Numbered from the stretch's first letter, positions 1-7,723 are shown. The stretch: 9,755 bases of DNA from Elusimicrobiota bacterium (GCA_031259185.1 JAIRLV010000156.1:1-9755); one strand, 5' to 3'. Numbers and translations: made by a program. The notes: a model not told the origin generated them from the letters alone.

Positions 1-18
1 AAAAAATATTAATAAAAA

Positions 19-747
19 ATGATTAAAAAATTTTATTTTTTTATACCTTATATTTTAATACTTATATTACTTTTTTTGCAAGTAAATTTTTTATATTCTA
101 AAACAAATGGTTTTATTATAGATGAAGTAAAAATAATAACCGATCAAGATAAAGATAATATTAATCAAATTGCAACAAGTCTATATAATAAAACTACTGC
201 TGAAATTGCCATAATCACAATTCAATCATTAAAAGACGAAACTATAGAAAAGAAAGCCGTAGACATTTTTGAAAAATATTCTATAGGCACAAAAGATGCA
301 GATAATGGCGTTTTACTTTTAATCGCTATAGATGAACAAGAACTTAGAATAGAAGTTGGATATGGACTTGAAGGGATTTTAAATGACAGAAAAGCCGGGG
401 ATATAATTAGAAATATAATAATTCCAGAATTCAAAAAAGGAAATTTTTCTAGTGGAATTTTTAATGGGTTTTTGGAAATTACAAAAATTGTTGCTAGTAA
501 TTATAATCTAGCGCTAGAAGATATCACTCAAATTAAAAAAAATACAGAAAATAACGAATCTAACGATATAGCGGATGTTATTATCGCTATACTTTTTGTT
601 GCCTTTATTTTGATATTTTTGCGTTTTGGATTCTTTTTAGGAGGTGGAATTGGAAGAGGACCTAGAGGTGGGAGCGGATTTGGCAAATTTGGTGGTTTTG
701 GCGGCGGCGGACGTAGTGGAGGCGGTGGCGCTAGCGGCAGATGGTGA
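19..747 (+). CDS. TPM-domain (YgcG-like) membrane-anchored protein
   Basis: A 242-residue protein with the full YgcG layout. Residues about 5-27 are a very hydrophobic helix that serves as signal peptide or anchor. A TPM fold (PF04536 type) follows at about 33-165, with recognisable family segments such as DNGVLLLIA, VGYGLEG and AGDIIRN. A second membrane helix lies at about 184-208, and the last 35 residues are a Gly/Arg/Ser-rich tail ending GGGGASGRW, a hallmark of this family. By this topology the TPM domain should lie outside the cytoplasmic membrane. Family members are often linked to membrane or envelope stress and are often found beside LemA; some plant TPM proteins have phosphatase activity and a role in photosystem II repair, but the bacterial function is poorly defined. 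The ATG has no clear Shine-Dalgarno in the 18 visible upstream bases. The tail is locally GC-rich because of its glycine codons. The family call is firm; the biochemical role is unknown. Confidence 0.88.
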   Translation: MIKKFYFFIPYILILILLFLQVNFLYSKTNGFIIDEVKIITDQDKDNINQIATSLYNKTTAEIAIITIQSLKDETIEKKAVDIFEKYSIGTKDADNGVLLLIAIDEQELRIEVGYGLEGILNDRKAGDIIRNIIIPEFKKGNFSSGIFNGFLEITKIVASNYNLALEDITQIKKNTENNESNDIADVIIAILFVAFILIFLRFGFFLGGGIGRGPRGGSGFGKFGGFGGGGRSGGGGASGRW

Positions 748-792
748 TTGTATTATAGATAAAGATAAATATATATCTAGTTAATAAAATTT

Positions 793-797
793 GGAGG
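793..797 (+). promoter_or_regulatory. Ribosome binding site fixing the TTG start of the carB half
   Basis: A perfect GGAGG lies 6 bases before the TTG at 804. No ATG or GTG start occurs in this frame before the conserved CarB sequence begins, and the frame is closed upstream by a TAG at 756. The strong site therefore supports genuine translation initiation at TTG and argues that the half-length carB is a real gene rather than the tail of a broken one. Confidence 0.75.
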
Positions 798-803
798 AAT
801 TTT

Positions 804-2399
804 TTGTCCCTAGTTAATATTACACACAAAAAAGATAGTTACTCGAATAGAAAGGTTATAATTTTGGGTGGCGGACCAAATAGAATAGGACAAGGAATAG
901 AGTTCGATTATTGTTGTTGTCATGCTGCTTATGCATTAAGTGAAATTGGCTATGAATCTATAATAATAAATTCTAATCCTGAAACTGTTTCAACAGATTA
1001 TGATACATCAGATAAATTGTATTTTGAGCCTTTAACTAAAGAAGATGTTTTGAACATAATTGAAAGAGAAAAACCTGTTGGCGTAATTGTTCAACTAGGC
1101 GGGCAGACTCCATTGAATTTGGCGGCATATTTAAAAAAAGAAGGTATAGAAATTTTAGGAACGGGTTTAGACGCTATAGATAAAACAGAAGACAGAGAAC
1201 GATTTAAGCAAATATTGAATAAATTAAATTTAAGACAACCAGAAAATGGGACTGCTTTTAATTATATAGAGGCAAAAGAAATTGCGATGAGAATTAGTTA
1301 TCCTGTTTTAGTTAGACCATCATATGTACTGGGTGGAAGAGCTATGGAAATCGTTTATAATGATAGCGATTTAGAATTTTATATGAATAATGCTGCATTA
1401 ATTTCACCTAATTATCCTGTTTTGTTAGATAGTTTTTTGGAAGATGCTATTGAAATTGACGTTGACATGATTGGAGACGGCGAATATTTTGTAATTGCTG
1501 GAATTATGGAACATATAGAGGAGGCAGGGATCCATTCTGGCGATTCTGCTATGGTTTTGCCACCATATTCTTTATGTAATAATGTAATTGATGAAATAAG
1601 AGTTGTAACAAAGGCGTTAGGAAGAGAGTTAAATATAAAAGGATTGATGAATGTGCAGTATGCTTTTAAAGACAATACTTTATTTGTACTTGAGGTGAAT
1701 CCCCGCGCATCTAGGACAATTCCTTTTATATCAAAAGCTATAGGTATTCCTTTTGCAAAACTCGCTACAAAAGTTATGTTAGGGTATAAATTGAAAGATT
1801 TAAACTTTACAGAAGAAAAAATTCCTAATTATTTTTGTGTAAAAGAGTCAGTTTTTCCTTTTACAAAGTTTCCAAAAGCTGAAATAGTTTTAGGACCCGA
1901 AATGAGATCTACAGGAGAAGTTATGGGAATAGATAAAGATTATGGGATGGCTTTTGCAAAGGCTCAGATTGCAACCGGTCAAAAGCTCCCAATAAAAGGA
2001 GGAGTTTTTATCAGCGTAAAAGATCATGATAAGCGATCCGTTTCTTTTGTTTCAAAAAAGTTATACGATATGGGGTTCAAGATTTATGCTACTCTTGGAA
2101 CTGCTAAAGTTTTAATAAATAGTGGAATAGCAGTCACAATTTTACCTAAAATTCATGAAAAAAGACCGCATATTTTAGATTTGATAAAAAATAATGAAAT
2201 ACAATTGATTATAAATACTGCATCGGGAAGCGTGCCCCAAAAGGATCAAAATAGTATTCGTAGGCTTGCAGTTATGACTGGAATTACGCTTATAACTACA
2301 GTACCAGGAGCACAAGCTGTAGTAAATGGGATAGAAGCTATGAAAAAAGGAGATTATAATGTTAAATCTATACAAGAATATCATCAAAATTTGAAATAA
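804..2399 (+). CDS. carB: Carbamoyl-phosphate synthase large subunit, C-terminal half (split CarB)
   Basis: 531 residues matching only the second half of CarB, which is normally about 1070 residues. In the intact enzyme this half phosphorylates carbamate with ATP to make carbamoyl phosphate, the precursor of pyrimidines and arginine, and carries the allosteric domain. Visible landmarks are GGGPNRIGQGIEFDYCC at about 22-38, GGQTPLNLA near 100, the ATP-grasp segment VRPSYVLGGRAM at 170-181, EAGIHSGDSAMVLPP, and EVNPRASRT at 297-305. An MGS-like regulatory domain runs from about 399 to the end, with LGTAKVL, RPHILDLIKN and NTASG. The first 15 or so residues replace the linker after the oligomerisation domain, so the break falls exactly at a domain boundary. 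The amidotransferase-coupled N-terminal half and carA are not in the window; the gene upstream is unrelated. Split carB is known in Aquifex and some methanogens. An alternative is that the N-terminal half has been lost and the gene is decaying, but the frame is intact and all visible motifs are kept. Confidence 0.95.
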   Translation: MSLVNITHKKDSYSNRKVIILGGGPNRIGQGIEFDYCCCHAAYALSEIGYESIIINSNPETVSTDYDTSDKLYFEPLTKEDVLNIIEREKPVGVIVQLGGQTPLNLAAYLKKEGIEILGTGLDAIDKTEDRERFKQILNKLNLRQPENGTAFNYIEAKEIAMRISYPVLVRPSYVLGGRAMEIVYNDSDLEFYMNNAALISPNYPVLLDSFLEDAIEIDVDMIGDGEYFVIAGIMEHIEEAGIHSGDSAMVLPPYSLCNNVIDEIRVVTKALGRELNIKGLMNVQYAFKDNTLFVLEVNPRASRTIPFISKAIGIPFAKLATKVMLGYKLKDLNFTEEKIPNYFCVKESVFPFTKFPKAEIVLGPEMRSTGEVMGIDKDYGMAFAKAQIATGQKLPIKGGVFISVKDHDKRSVSFVSKKLYDMGFKIYATLGTAKVLINSGIAVTILPKIHEKRPHILDLIKNNEIQLIINTASGSVPQKDQNSIRRLAVMTGITLITTVPGAQAVVNGIEAMKKGDYNVKSIQEYHQNLK

Positions 2400-2462
2400 C
2401 TTTAGAAAATTATTAGATGCTTTTAGTAAAAATTTGGAACAATTAAAAAAAAGGAGTTTAAA

Positions 2463-3572
2463 ATGGCAGATATAGCATTGAAAAATGTTTGCAAAATATA
2501 TTCAGATAATTACGAAACTGTAAAAAAAATAAATTTTGAGATAAAAGATAAAGAATTTTGCGTATTAGTAGGTCCGTCTGGTTGTGGAAAATCCACAATT
2601 CTTAGAATGATTGCAGGATTAGAGGAGATAACGTCTGGGGAGCTTTATATTGATGGCAAAATAGTTAATGAGGTTCCAGCTAAAAATAGAGATATTGCAA
2701 TGGTTTTTCAAAATTATGCCTTGTATCCTCATATGACAGTTTATGAAAATATGGCATTTGCTCTAAAACTCAGAAAATATTCAAAATCAGAAATTGATGT
2801 AAGAGTAAAAGAAGCTGCGGAAATATTAGATATTTCAAAGGTTTTAAATAGAAAACCGAAAGAGCTTTCTGGCGGTCAAAAACAAAGAGTTGCGCTAGGA
2901 AGGACTATTGTGAGAAAGCCAAAAGTATTTTTATTTGACGAACCACTTTCAAATTTAGATGCAAAATTAAGAATTTCAATGAGAACTGAAATAAAAAAAT
3001 TGCATGAAAAATTGCAAGCGACGATTATTTATGTAACGCATGACCAAATTGAGGCAATGACAATGGGCGATAAAATTGTTGTTGTGAGAAATGGGAGTAT
3101 TGAGCAAATATCAAGTCCTATGGAATTATATAATAAACCTGTTTCTCAGTTTGTCGCAGGCTTTATAGGTTCTCCATCTATGAATTTTCTAAATGTAAAA
3201 ATTATAGAAAAAAATAATAGTTTGTTTTTAAAAGATGACACTTTTGAAGTTAAAATACCAGATAATTTTGAAAATATTTTAGAAAAATATGTTTCAAAAA
3301 ACGTAATTTTTGGAATAAGAGCAGAAGATATTTATGATAAAATGTTTTCTATAGCAACAACTGAAAATGTAGCTAGAGTTAATATTGATTTAGTGGAACA
3401 TTTAGGCTCTGAAACATTTTTATATTTAATATTGGGAAAGCAAAAATTAATAGCTAGAGTGGAACCTCAAAACTCTTCAAAAACAGGACAAGATATAGAT
3501 ATTGTTTTTAATTTGCAAAAAATGCAAATATTTGATAATGAAACTGGAGAAAATTTATTGCTTAAAAAATAA
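2463..3572 (+). CDS. ugpC: Sugar ABC transporter ATP-binding protein (UgpC/MsmX/MalK type)
   Basis: A 369-residue cytoplasmic ATPase that powers import of sugars or glycerol phosphate through separate membrane permeases. The nucleotide-binding domain is complete: Walker A GPSGCGKST at 37-45, the Q-loop in FQNYALYPHMTVYENM from about 81, signature LSGGQ at 135-139, Walker B VFLFDEP from 155 with catalytic Glu160, D-loop SNLD, and switch His193 in VTHDQIEAM. A C-terminal MalK-like OB/TOBE regulatory region follows from about 236, with SPSMNFL and GIRAED (the family usually has GIRPED). The AGGAG at 2452-2456 is 6 bases before the ATG. No permease or binding-protein gene is adjacent, which fits a shared MsmX-like ATPase serving several permeases, although this is inference. 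The symbol follows common database naming of this family; the real substrate is unknown. Confidence 0.93.
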   Translation: MADIALKNVCKIYSDNYETVKKINFEIKDKEFCVLVGPSGCGKSTILRMIAGLEEITSGELYIDGKIVNEVPAKNRDIAMVFQNYALYPHMTVYENMAFALKLRKYSKSEIDVRVKEAAEILDISKVLNRKPKELSGGQKQRVALGRTIVRKPKVFLFDEPLSNLDAKLRISMRTEIKKLHEKLQATIIYVTHDQIEAMTMGDKIVVVRNGSIEQISSPMELYNKPVSQFVAGFIGSPSMNFLNVKIIEKNNSLFLKDDTFEVKIPDNFENILEKYVSKNVIFGIRAEDIYDKMFSIATTENVARVNIDLVEHLGSETFLYLILGKQKLIARVEPQNSSKTGQDIDIVFNLQKMQIFDNETGENLLLKK

Positions 3573-3574
3573 TT

Positions 3575-3608
3575 CTATGCGCTTCGCACATGTAGCGACT
3601 GTCAAGGA
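3575..3608 (+). other. GC-rich patch with two alternative small hairpins
   Basis: About half of these 34 bases are G or C, well above the surrounding AT-rich DNA. TGCG (3578-3581) can pair with CGCA (3585-3588) around a 3-base loop, or TCGC (3584-3587) with GCGA (3595-3598) around a 7-base loop containing the palindrome ACATGT; the two overlap and exclude each other. The patch sits 2 bases after the ABC ATPase stop codon and ends in the AAGGA that probably serves the next gene. There is no U-run, so it is not a standard terminator. It could be a small dispersed repeat or a translational control element; no second copy was seen in this window. Confidence 0.35.
3604..3608 (+). promoter_or_regulatory. 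Ribosome binding site choosing the start of the seven-helix protein
   Basis: AAGGA lies 7 bases before the ATG at 3616. The alternative in-frame ATG at 3577 has no such site and would add a polar 13-residue leader encoded by the GC-rich patch. The open frame also runs further back to 3502, inside the ABC ATPase gene. Spacing and the hydrophobic N-terminus both favour 3616. Confidence 0.55.
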
Positions 3609-3615
3609 TAATTTT

Positions 3616-4428
3616 ATGTCTACAATTATAGGAAATATTTTCATACCAATACTAGTAGCTTTTATATATTTTATTATGTCTTTTTATATTAAAAAAATCC
3701 AACCTTTAAGAGTTTTAATTATTGGCGAAAAGACATATTCGTATGCTTTTTGGATATTTTTTTCATTTGGACTTTTTTTAATTGGGCGACCTATTCAAAT
3801 ACTTTGCGGCAATCATCCAGCTCCTTTAATAATTAGCAATATACGCGAATTTATTATGATTGCTTTTTTGGCTCCTTGTGTTTTACTTACTATTTTAAAT
3901 CAATTTTTTTTCGACCAAGAACATCATTTTACAAATTCTAAAAGATTTATTTTCTCCATTTTTGCTTTTTGCATATTATTGGGAATATTTTTTATTTATG
4001 TTAATATTACGTCTATAGCTGGATCTAGAGAAGTTTTTAAATATAATATATTAAATTTAGAAATTATTGGGTTTGATGGAAATTGGTTCTTTGGAGGACA
4101 TAAAAATTTTAAATATTTGTTCATAATAAGATTAATTTCGCCGATTTTTATAATGCTTATTTCTGGCATTTTGATATTTTACAAAGCGTTTACATATCCT
4201 GCAAATAGTATATATCAAAATTTACCCAAAAAATTCTTTTTGCTGGGTTTTTCAATTTTAATATTTATTATTTTTTTATTAGCCACTGGTCTATTGGCGT
4301 ATTTTAATAAATCTCAAACTCAATGGTATTATTTAGGAGGATTATTATCGGGAATTTTAGGTTTTATTTCTGTTTATATTCCACCAAAAAATTTTGTAAT
4401 AAAAAATGACGTAAAAAATAATATTTAA
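3616..4428 (+). CDS. Uncharacterised seven-helix integral membrane protein
   Basis: I do not recognise the family. From the ATG at 3616 the product is 270 residues with seven hydrophobic segments at roughly 4-24, 43-62, 75-98, 111-133, 166-189, 207-230 and 237-255, followed by a short polar tail (KNFVIKNDVKNNI). Short hydrophilic stretches contain GRPIQILCGNHPAP (58-70) and a possible extra-membrane segment with GFDGNWFFGGHKNF (152-165). There is no attached kinase, cyclase or other output domain. The gene begins 43 bases after the ABC ATPase stop and may be cotranscribed with it, but it does not look like an ABC permease: no EAA-type loop is evident. It could be an orphan seven-helix sensor module, a small transporter or a lineage-specific protein. 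ATG 3577 is an alternative start, less likely because it lacks a good ribosome binding site. Confidence 0.7.
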   Translation: MSTIIGNIFIPILVAFIYFIMSFYIKKIQPLRVLIIGEKTYSYAFWIFFSFGLFLIGRPIQILCGNHPAPLIISNIREFIMIAFLAPCVLLTILNQFFFDQEHHFTNSKRFIFSIFAFCILLGIFFIYVNITSIAGSREVFKYNILNLEIIGFDGNWFFGGHKNFKYLFIIRLISPIFIMLISGILIFYKAFTYPANSIYQNLPKKFFLLGFSILIFIIFLLATGLLAYFNKSQTQWYYLGGLLSGILGFISVYIPPKNFVIKNDVKNNI

Positions 4429-4517
4429 TTTTTAAATTAAAATAATCTTTAACTTAAAATCAAAATTTTTATACATATTTAGATATTGAAATAAAGTTTA
4501 TAGGGAAATAAATAATT

Positions 4518-5891
4518 GTGTCTATAAAAGATAAAGCTTATAAAATTTTAAAAAAATTAAAAAATATTTATAAAAATCCAAAGACAGAATTGAATTATTC
4601 AACTCCATTTGAGCTTTTAGTCGCAACTATTTTATCAGCTCAATGCACAGACAAACGAGTCAATACAGTTACTATAGAGTTATTTAAAAAATACAAAAAC
4701 GTCTATGATTTTGCAAAAGCTAATCAAAAAGATATTGAAAAAGAGATAAAAAGTTGCGGTTTTTTTCATAATAAGGCAAAAAGTATCATAGAAACGAGTA
4801 AAAGAATTGTAGATTTTTATAATGGTCAAGTGCCAGATGAAATGGAAGAACTTCTGACTTTGAGAGGCGTTGCTAGAAAAACTGCAAATATTATTTTGTC
4901 AAGTTGCTTCGATAAAGCTCAAGGGATTGCAGTCGATACTCATGTAAAAAGATTATCAAAAAGGTTTTGCTTTACAAAAAGTGAAAATCCAGATTTAATT
5001 GAAAAAGATCTGATGAACATTTTTGATAGAAAAGACTGGAATAGCATAAATTATTTATTAGTAAATTACGGCAGATATGTTTGCAAAGCTATAAATCCCA
5101 GATGCGATTTTTGTGAATTACATGAATATTGTTGTCATTTTAAAGAAAAAAATAAAAAAGAACTAAAACACATCTTTGGGATTGAAAAAAAAATAGATAA
5201 TAAAATTTTTATAACAATAAAATTTGCACAAAGTTTAGATGGAAAAATTGCAACAAAATCGTATGAATCTAAATGGATTAGTAATGAAAAATGTTTAGAA
5301 TTTGCGCATAAGTTAAGGAGTGAAAATGATGCGATTTTAGTTGGAATAAATACTGTTATTCATGATGATCCAATTTTAAATGTAAGATTTTTTCAAAAAA
5401 ATAAAAAATCGCCGATTAGAATTATTTTAGATGGAAATTTAAAAATACCAAAAAACAGTAAAATTGTAAAGACTTCAAAAATCATAAAAACATTAATATT
5501 TTGCAATGTTAATATTTTAAAAAAAAATGAAATTGGAACCTTGAAAAAGATTAATGAATTGAAAAAAAATAAAATAAAGATAATAGGAATTAAAACTTGC
5601 AAAAAAAATAATGCATTAGACTTAAATGAAGTTTTAAATTACCTATATAAAAAATTGAGAATAAAAACTTTACTTGTAGAAGGCGGAGGAGAAATTATAA
5701 CTAATTTTTATAAAAAATTTCTTTTTGATAAGATTTTTGTAATAATCAATCCAATTTTTATAGGGAATGATGGAATTTCTGCTATAAAAAATTTGAATAT
5801 TGATAAAATAGAAATTGCTAAAGGTAAAAAGTTAAAACTTATTGGTGTTAAAAATTTTGATGACAATTTTATTTTTGAACTTTCAAAATAA
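4518..5891 (+). CDS. nth: Endonuclease III fused to RibD-type reductase domain
   Basis: A single 457-residue frame with two complete enzymes. Residues 1 to about 210 are endonuclease III, a bifunctional glycosylase/AP lyase removing oxidised pyrimidines. It has LLVATILSAQCTDKRVN, a helix-hairpin-helix LRGVARKTAN with catalytic Lys121, Asp140 in AVDTH, and a 4Fe-4S loop with Cys189, 196, 199 and 205 in exact C-x6-C-x2-C-x5-C spacing. After a Lys-rich linker, residues about 230-457 are a RibD_C reductase (PF01872 type), with SLDGKIA at 239-245, WIS, a DAILVGINTVIHDDP segment, RIILDGNLKIP and VEGGGE at 387-392. In riboflavin synthesis this domain reduces the ribosylaminopyrimidine phosphate with NADPH. 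The usual RibD N-terminal deaminase is absent; Nth occupies its place. No ATG, GTG or TTG lies in frame in the linker, so separate translation of the second half looks unlikely. The start is GTG, with a weak AGGGA about 12 bases upstream. The reductase half is notably Lys/Asn/Ile-rich with A-runs. Confidence 0.93.
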   Translation: MSIKDKAYKILKKLKNIYKNPKTELNYSTPFELLVATILSAQCTDKRVNTVTIELFKKYKNVYDFAKANQKDIEKEIKSCGFFHNKAKSIIETSKRIVDFYNGQVPDEMEELLTLRGVARKTANIILSSCFDKAQGIAVDTHVKRLSKRFCFTKSENPDLIEKDLMNIFDRKDWNSINYLLVNYGRYVCKAINPRCDFCELHEYCCHFKEKNKKELKHIFGIEKKIDNKIFITIKFAQSLDGKIATKSYESKWISNEKCLEFAHKLRSENDAILVGINTVIHDDPILNVRFFQKNKKSPIRIILDGNLKIPKNSKIVKTSKIIKTLIFCNVNILKKNEIGTLKKINELKKNKIKIIGIKTCKKNNALDLNEVLNYLYKKLRIKTLLVEGGGEIITNFYKKFLFDKIFVIINPIFIGNDGISAIKNLNIDKIEIAKGKKLKLIGVKNFDDNFIFELSK

Positions 5892-5896
5892 ATATA

Positions 5897-5925
5897 TTGA
5901 AAAAAACAATTATTTATTATATAAA
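5897..5925 (+). promoter_or_regulatory. Possible sigma70-type promoter upstream of metG
   Basis: TTGAAA (5897-5902) and TATAAA (5920-5925) are separated by 17 bases, each one mismatch from consensus. The site is in the 155-base gap before metG, just after the nth-ribD stop, and would give a leader of about 110 bases. In DNA this AT-rich such matches arise often by chance. No T-box, riboswitch or other structured leader was recognised in the gap. Confidence 0.3.
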
Positions 5926-6046
5926 ATATTAAGATTTATTATTTTTTAGTTAATGTGTTTGAAAAATAACAAATTAAAATGCTCTAATAAATAAAATGTA
6001 TGTAATTTAATTAAAAATTGTATCTTTTAAAGAAGGTGTTTATAAA

Positions 6047-7600
6047 ATGAATAATTTAAAAAATAGTTTTTATATTACAACTCCTATCTATTATATCAAT
6101 GCTGATCCTCACATTGGGCATTCTTATACGACGATTGCCGCTGATGTTTTGGCAAGATATCATAGATTATTGGGACGAAAAGTCTTTTTTCTAACTGGGA
6201 CTGATGAACATGGACAAAAAATAGAAGAAGCTGCAAAAGCAAATGGGAAAAGTCCAAAAGATTTTGCAGATGAGATTGTAGAAAAATACAAAAAATTATG
6301 GTTAGAATTGGATATTAGTTATGATAAATTTATTAGAACAACTGATGAAAAACATAAAAAAACGGTCCAAAAAATTATAGAAATTTTGTTTGAAAAAGGC
6401 GATATTTATAAAGGTAAATACGAGGGGCTTTATTGTATACCTTGCGAAACTTATTTTTTGGAGACAGAGTTGCTTGATAGAAATCAGAAAATTTGCCCAG
6501 ATTGCGGCAGAGAACTTTCTATAGTTAGCGAGGATTCTTATTTTTTCAAGCTTTCAAAGTATCAAGATGTTTTACTAAAATATTTCGACGAACATAAAGA
6601 TTTTTTGGCTCCACATTTTAGAGCCAAAGAGATGATAAATATAATAAAAAGCGGACTAAAAGATTTGAGTATTACCAGAAATTCTGTTTCTTGGGGAATA
6701 AAAAATCCACTAGATGAAAAAGAAACTATTTATGTTTGGTTTGACGCCTTAGTTAATTATATTTCTGCAATTGATTTTTTGGATTTTGTTGAAGATAAAA
6801 AAAATATTTTTATAGAAATTTGGCCCGCAGATATTCATCTAGTTGGAAAAGAAATTTACAAATTTCATACATTGATTTGGCCAGCTATACTTTTTGGATT
6901 AGGAATTGATTTGCCAAAAAAAGTTTTTGGGCATGGTTGGTGGACTTTTGAAGGAGAAAAAATGTCAAAATCAAAAGGAAATGCAATAGATCCATACAAA
7001 ATAATAAATATTTTTGGGAAAGATGTTTTGAGATATTTTTTGCTTCGCGAAGTTCCTTTTGGAGTAGATGGCGATTTTAGTATGGCGAGTCTGATTGACA
7101 AATATAATGGTGAACTTGCAAATGAAATAGGAAATTTATTTTCTAGAACATTAAATATGATAGAAAAATATTGCAATAAAATTGTCCCAGATATAACATT
7201 AGAAAACAATATTTTATTTGAAAAAGCTAATGAGGTTATAAAAGAGTATAGTTATTCTATGGAACAAATTGATATCATGAAAGCATTGATTAAAACATTG
7301 GAATTAGTGAAAATGTCAAATAAATATATAGAAGATGAAGCTCCTTGGAAACTTGTAAAAGTTGAAAGTATAGAGAATAAATTAAAATTAGAAAAAGTAC
7401 TTTTTAACTGTTTAGCTACGATGAGAGTAATAGCAATCTTATTAAATCCTTTTATGCCAACTTCAACAGAAAAAATGTTGAAACAATTAGGAATATCAGA
7501 ATTAAACTTTAATGAAAATTTAGTAAGATGGGAAGATATGCCTAAAAATTACAGAATAGGAGAGATAGATATTATTTTTCCTAGGTATGAAAATATATAA
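6047..7600 (+). CDS. metG: Methionyl-tRNA synthetase
   Basis: A 517-residue class I aminoacyl-tRNA synthetase that attaches methionine to tRNA-Met, including the initiator, in the cytoplasm. The Rossmann-fold catalytic core shows the HIGH motif at 22-25 (in ADPHIGHSY), FLTGTDEHGQKIEEAA, and KMSKS at 305-309. The connective domain has a zinc knuckle with paired Cys130/Cys133 and Cys150/Cys153. The helical anticodon-binding domain includes EDEAPWKLVK with Trp434, the position family members use for anticodon recognition. The protein ends at about 517 residues, so the optional C-terminal tRNA-binding (Trbp111-like) domain found in longer forms such as that of E. coli is absent, as in many bacteria. 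AAGGTG at 6033-6038 lies 8 bases before the ATG. It is well separated from both neighbours and probably has its own promoter. Confidence 0.98.
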   Translation: MNNLKNSFYITTPIYYINADPHIGHSYTTIAADVLARYHRLLGRKVFFLTGTDEHGQKIEEAAKANGKSPKDFADEIVEKYKKLWLELDISYDKFIRTTDEKHKKTVQKIIEILFEKGDIYKGKYEGLYCIPCETYFLETELLDRNQKICPDCGRELSIVSEDSYFFKLSKYQDVLLKYFDEHKDFLAPHFRAKEMINIIKSGLKDLSITRNSVSWGIKNPLDEKETIYVWFDALVNYISAIDFLDFVEDKKNIFIEIWPADIHLVGKEIYKFHTLIWPAILFGLGIDLPKKVFGHGWWTFEGEKMSKSKGNAIDPYKIINIFGKDVLRYFLLREVPFGVDGDFSMASLIDKYNGELANEIGNLFSRTLNMIEKYCNKIVPDITLENNILFEKANEVIKEYSYSMEQIDIMKALIKTLELVKMSNKYIEDEAPWKLVKVESIENKLKLEKVLFNCLATMRVIAILLNPFMPTSTEKMLKQLGISELNFNENLVRWEDMPKNYRIGEIDIIFPRYENI

Positions 7601-7684
7601 AAATAATTTTTTATTTTTTAAGGGCAAAAATATTTTATTTATTAAAATTTCTTTATAATTATCGGAAAAAAAGTAAAATAAATA

Positions 7685-7698
7685 GGCTCTTGACTAGT
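7685..7698 (+). repeat. Left terminal inverted repeat of the IS remnant
   Basis: GGCTCTTGACTAGT matches the reverse complement of 8102-8115 at 10 of 14 positions, including the outer GG and an uninterrupted GACTAGT. It lies 25 bases upstream of the transposase start codon, a normal distance for a small IS. Confidence 0.55.
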
Positions 7699-7723
7699 AA
7701 AAATAAGAAGGCTAGTATAAGAG

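Noticed and set aside
222-434. Minus-strand open frame within the TPM gene, and similar ones inside carB, metG and purA
   Set aside because: These are antisense shadows of well-supported genes, with no domains and no ribosome sites of note.
3502-3615. Longer N-terminus for the seven-helix protein, overlapping the ABC ATPase gene
   Set aside because: The first 25 codons overlap the ABC gene in another frame, and neither the ATG at 3502 nor the one at 3577 has a ribosome site as good as that before 3616.
4424-4441. Perfect 8-base inverted repeat after the seven-helix gene
   Set aside because: It is made only of A and T with a 2-base loop, so it would be a weak stem and is expected by chance in this DNA; not called a terminator.
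5892-6046. Possible T-box or methionine riboswitch before metG
   Set aside because: The gap is only 155 bases, and I see no specifier-loop or T-box motif and no GC-containing helices.
7599-7618. Inverted repeat AAAAATAA / TTATTTTT overlapping the metG stop codon
   Set aside because: Entirely A/T, no stable stem, and common by chance at this composition; at best a weak terminator.
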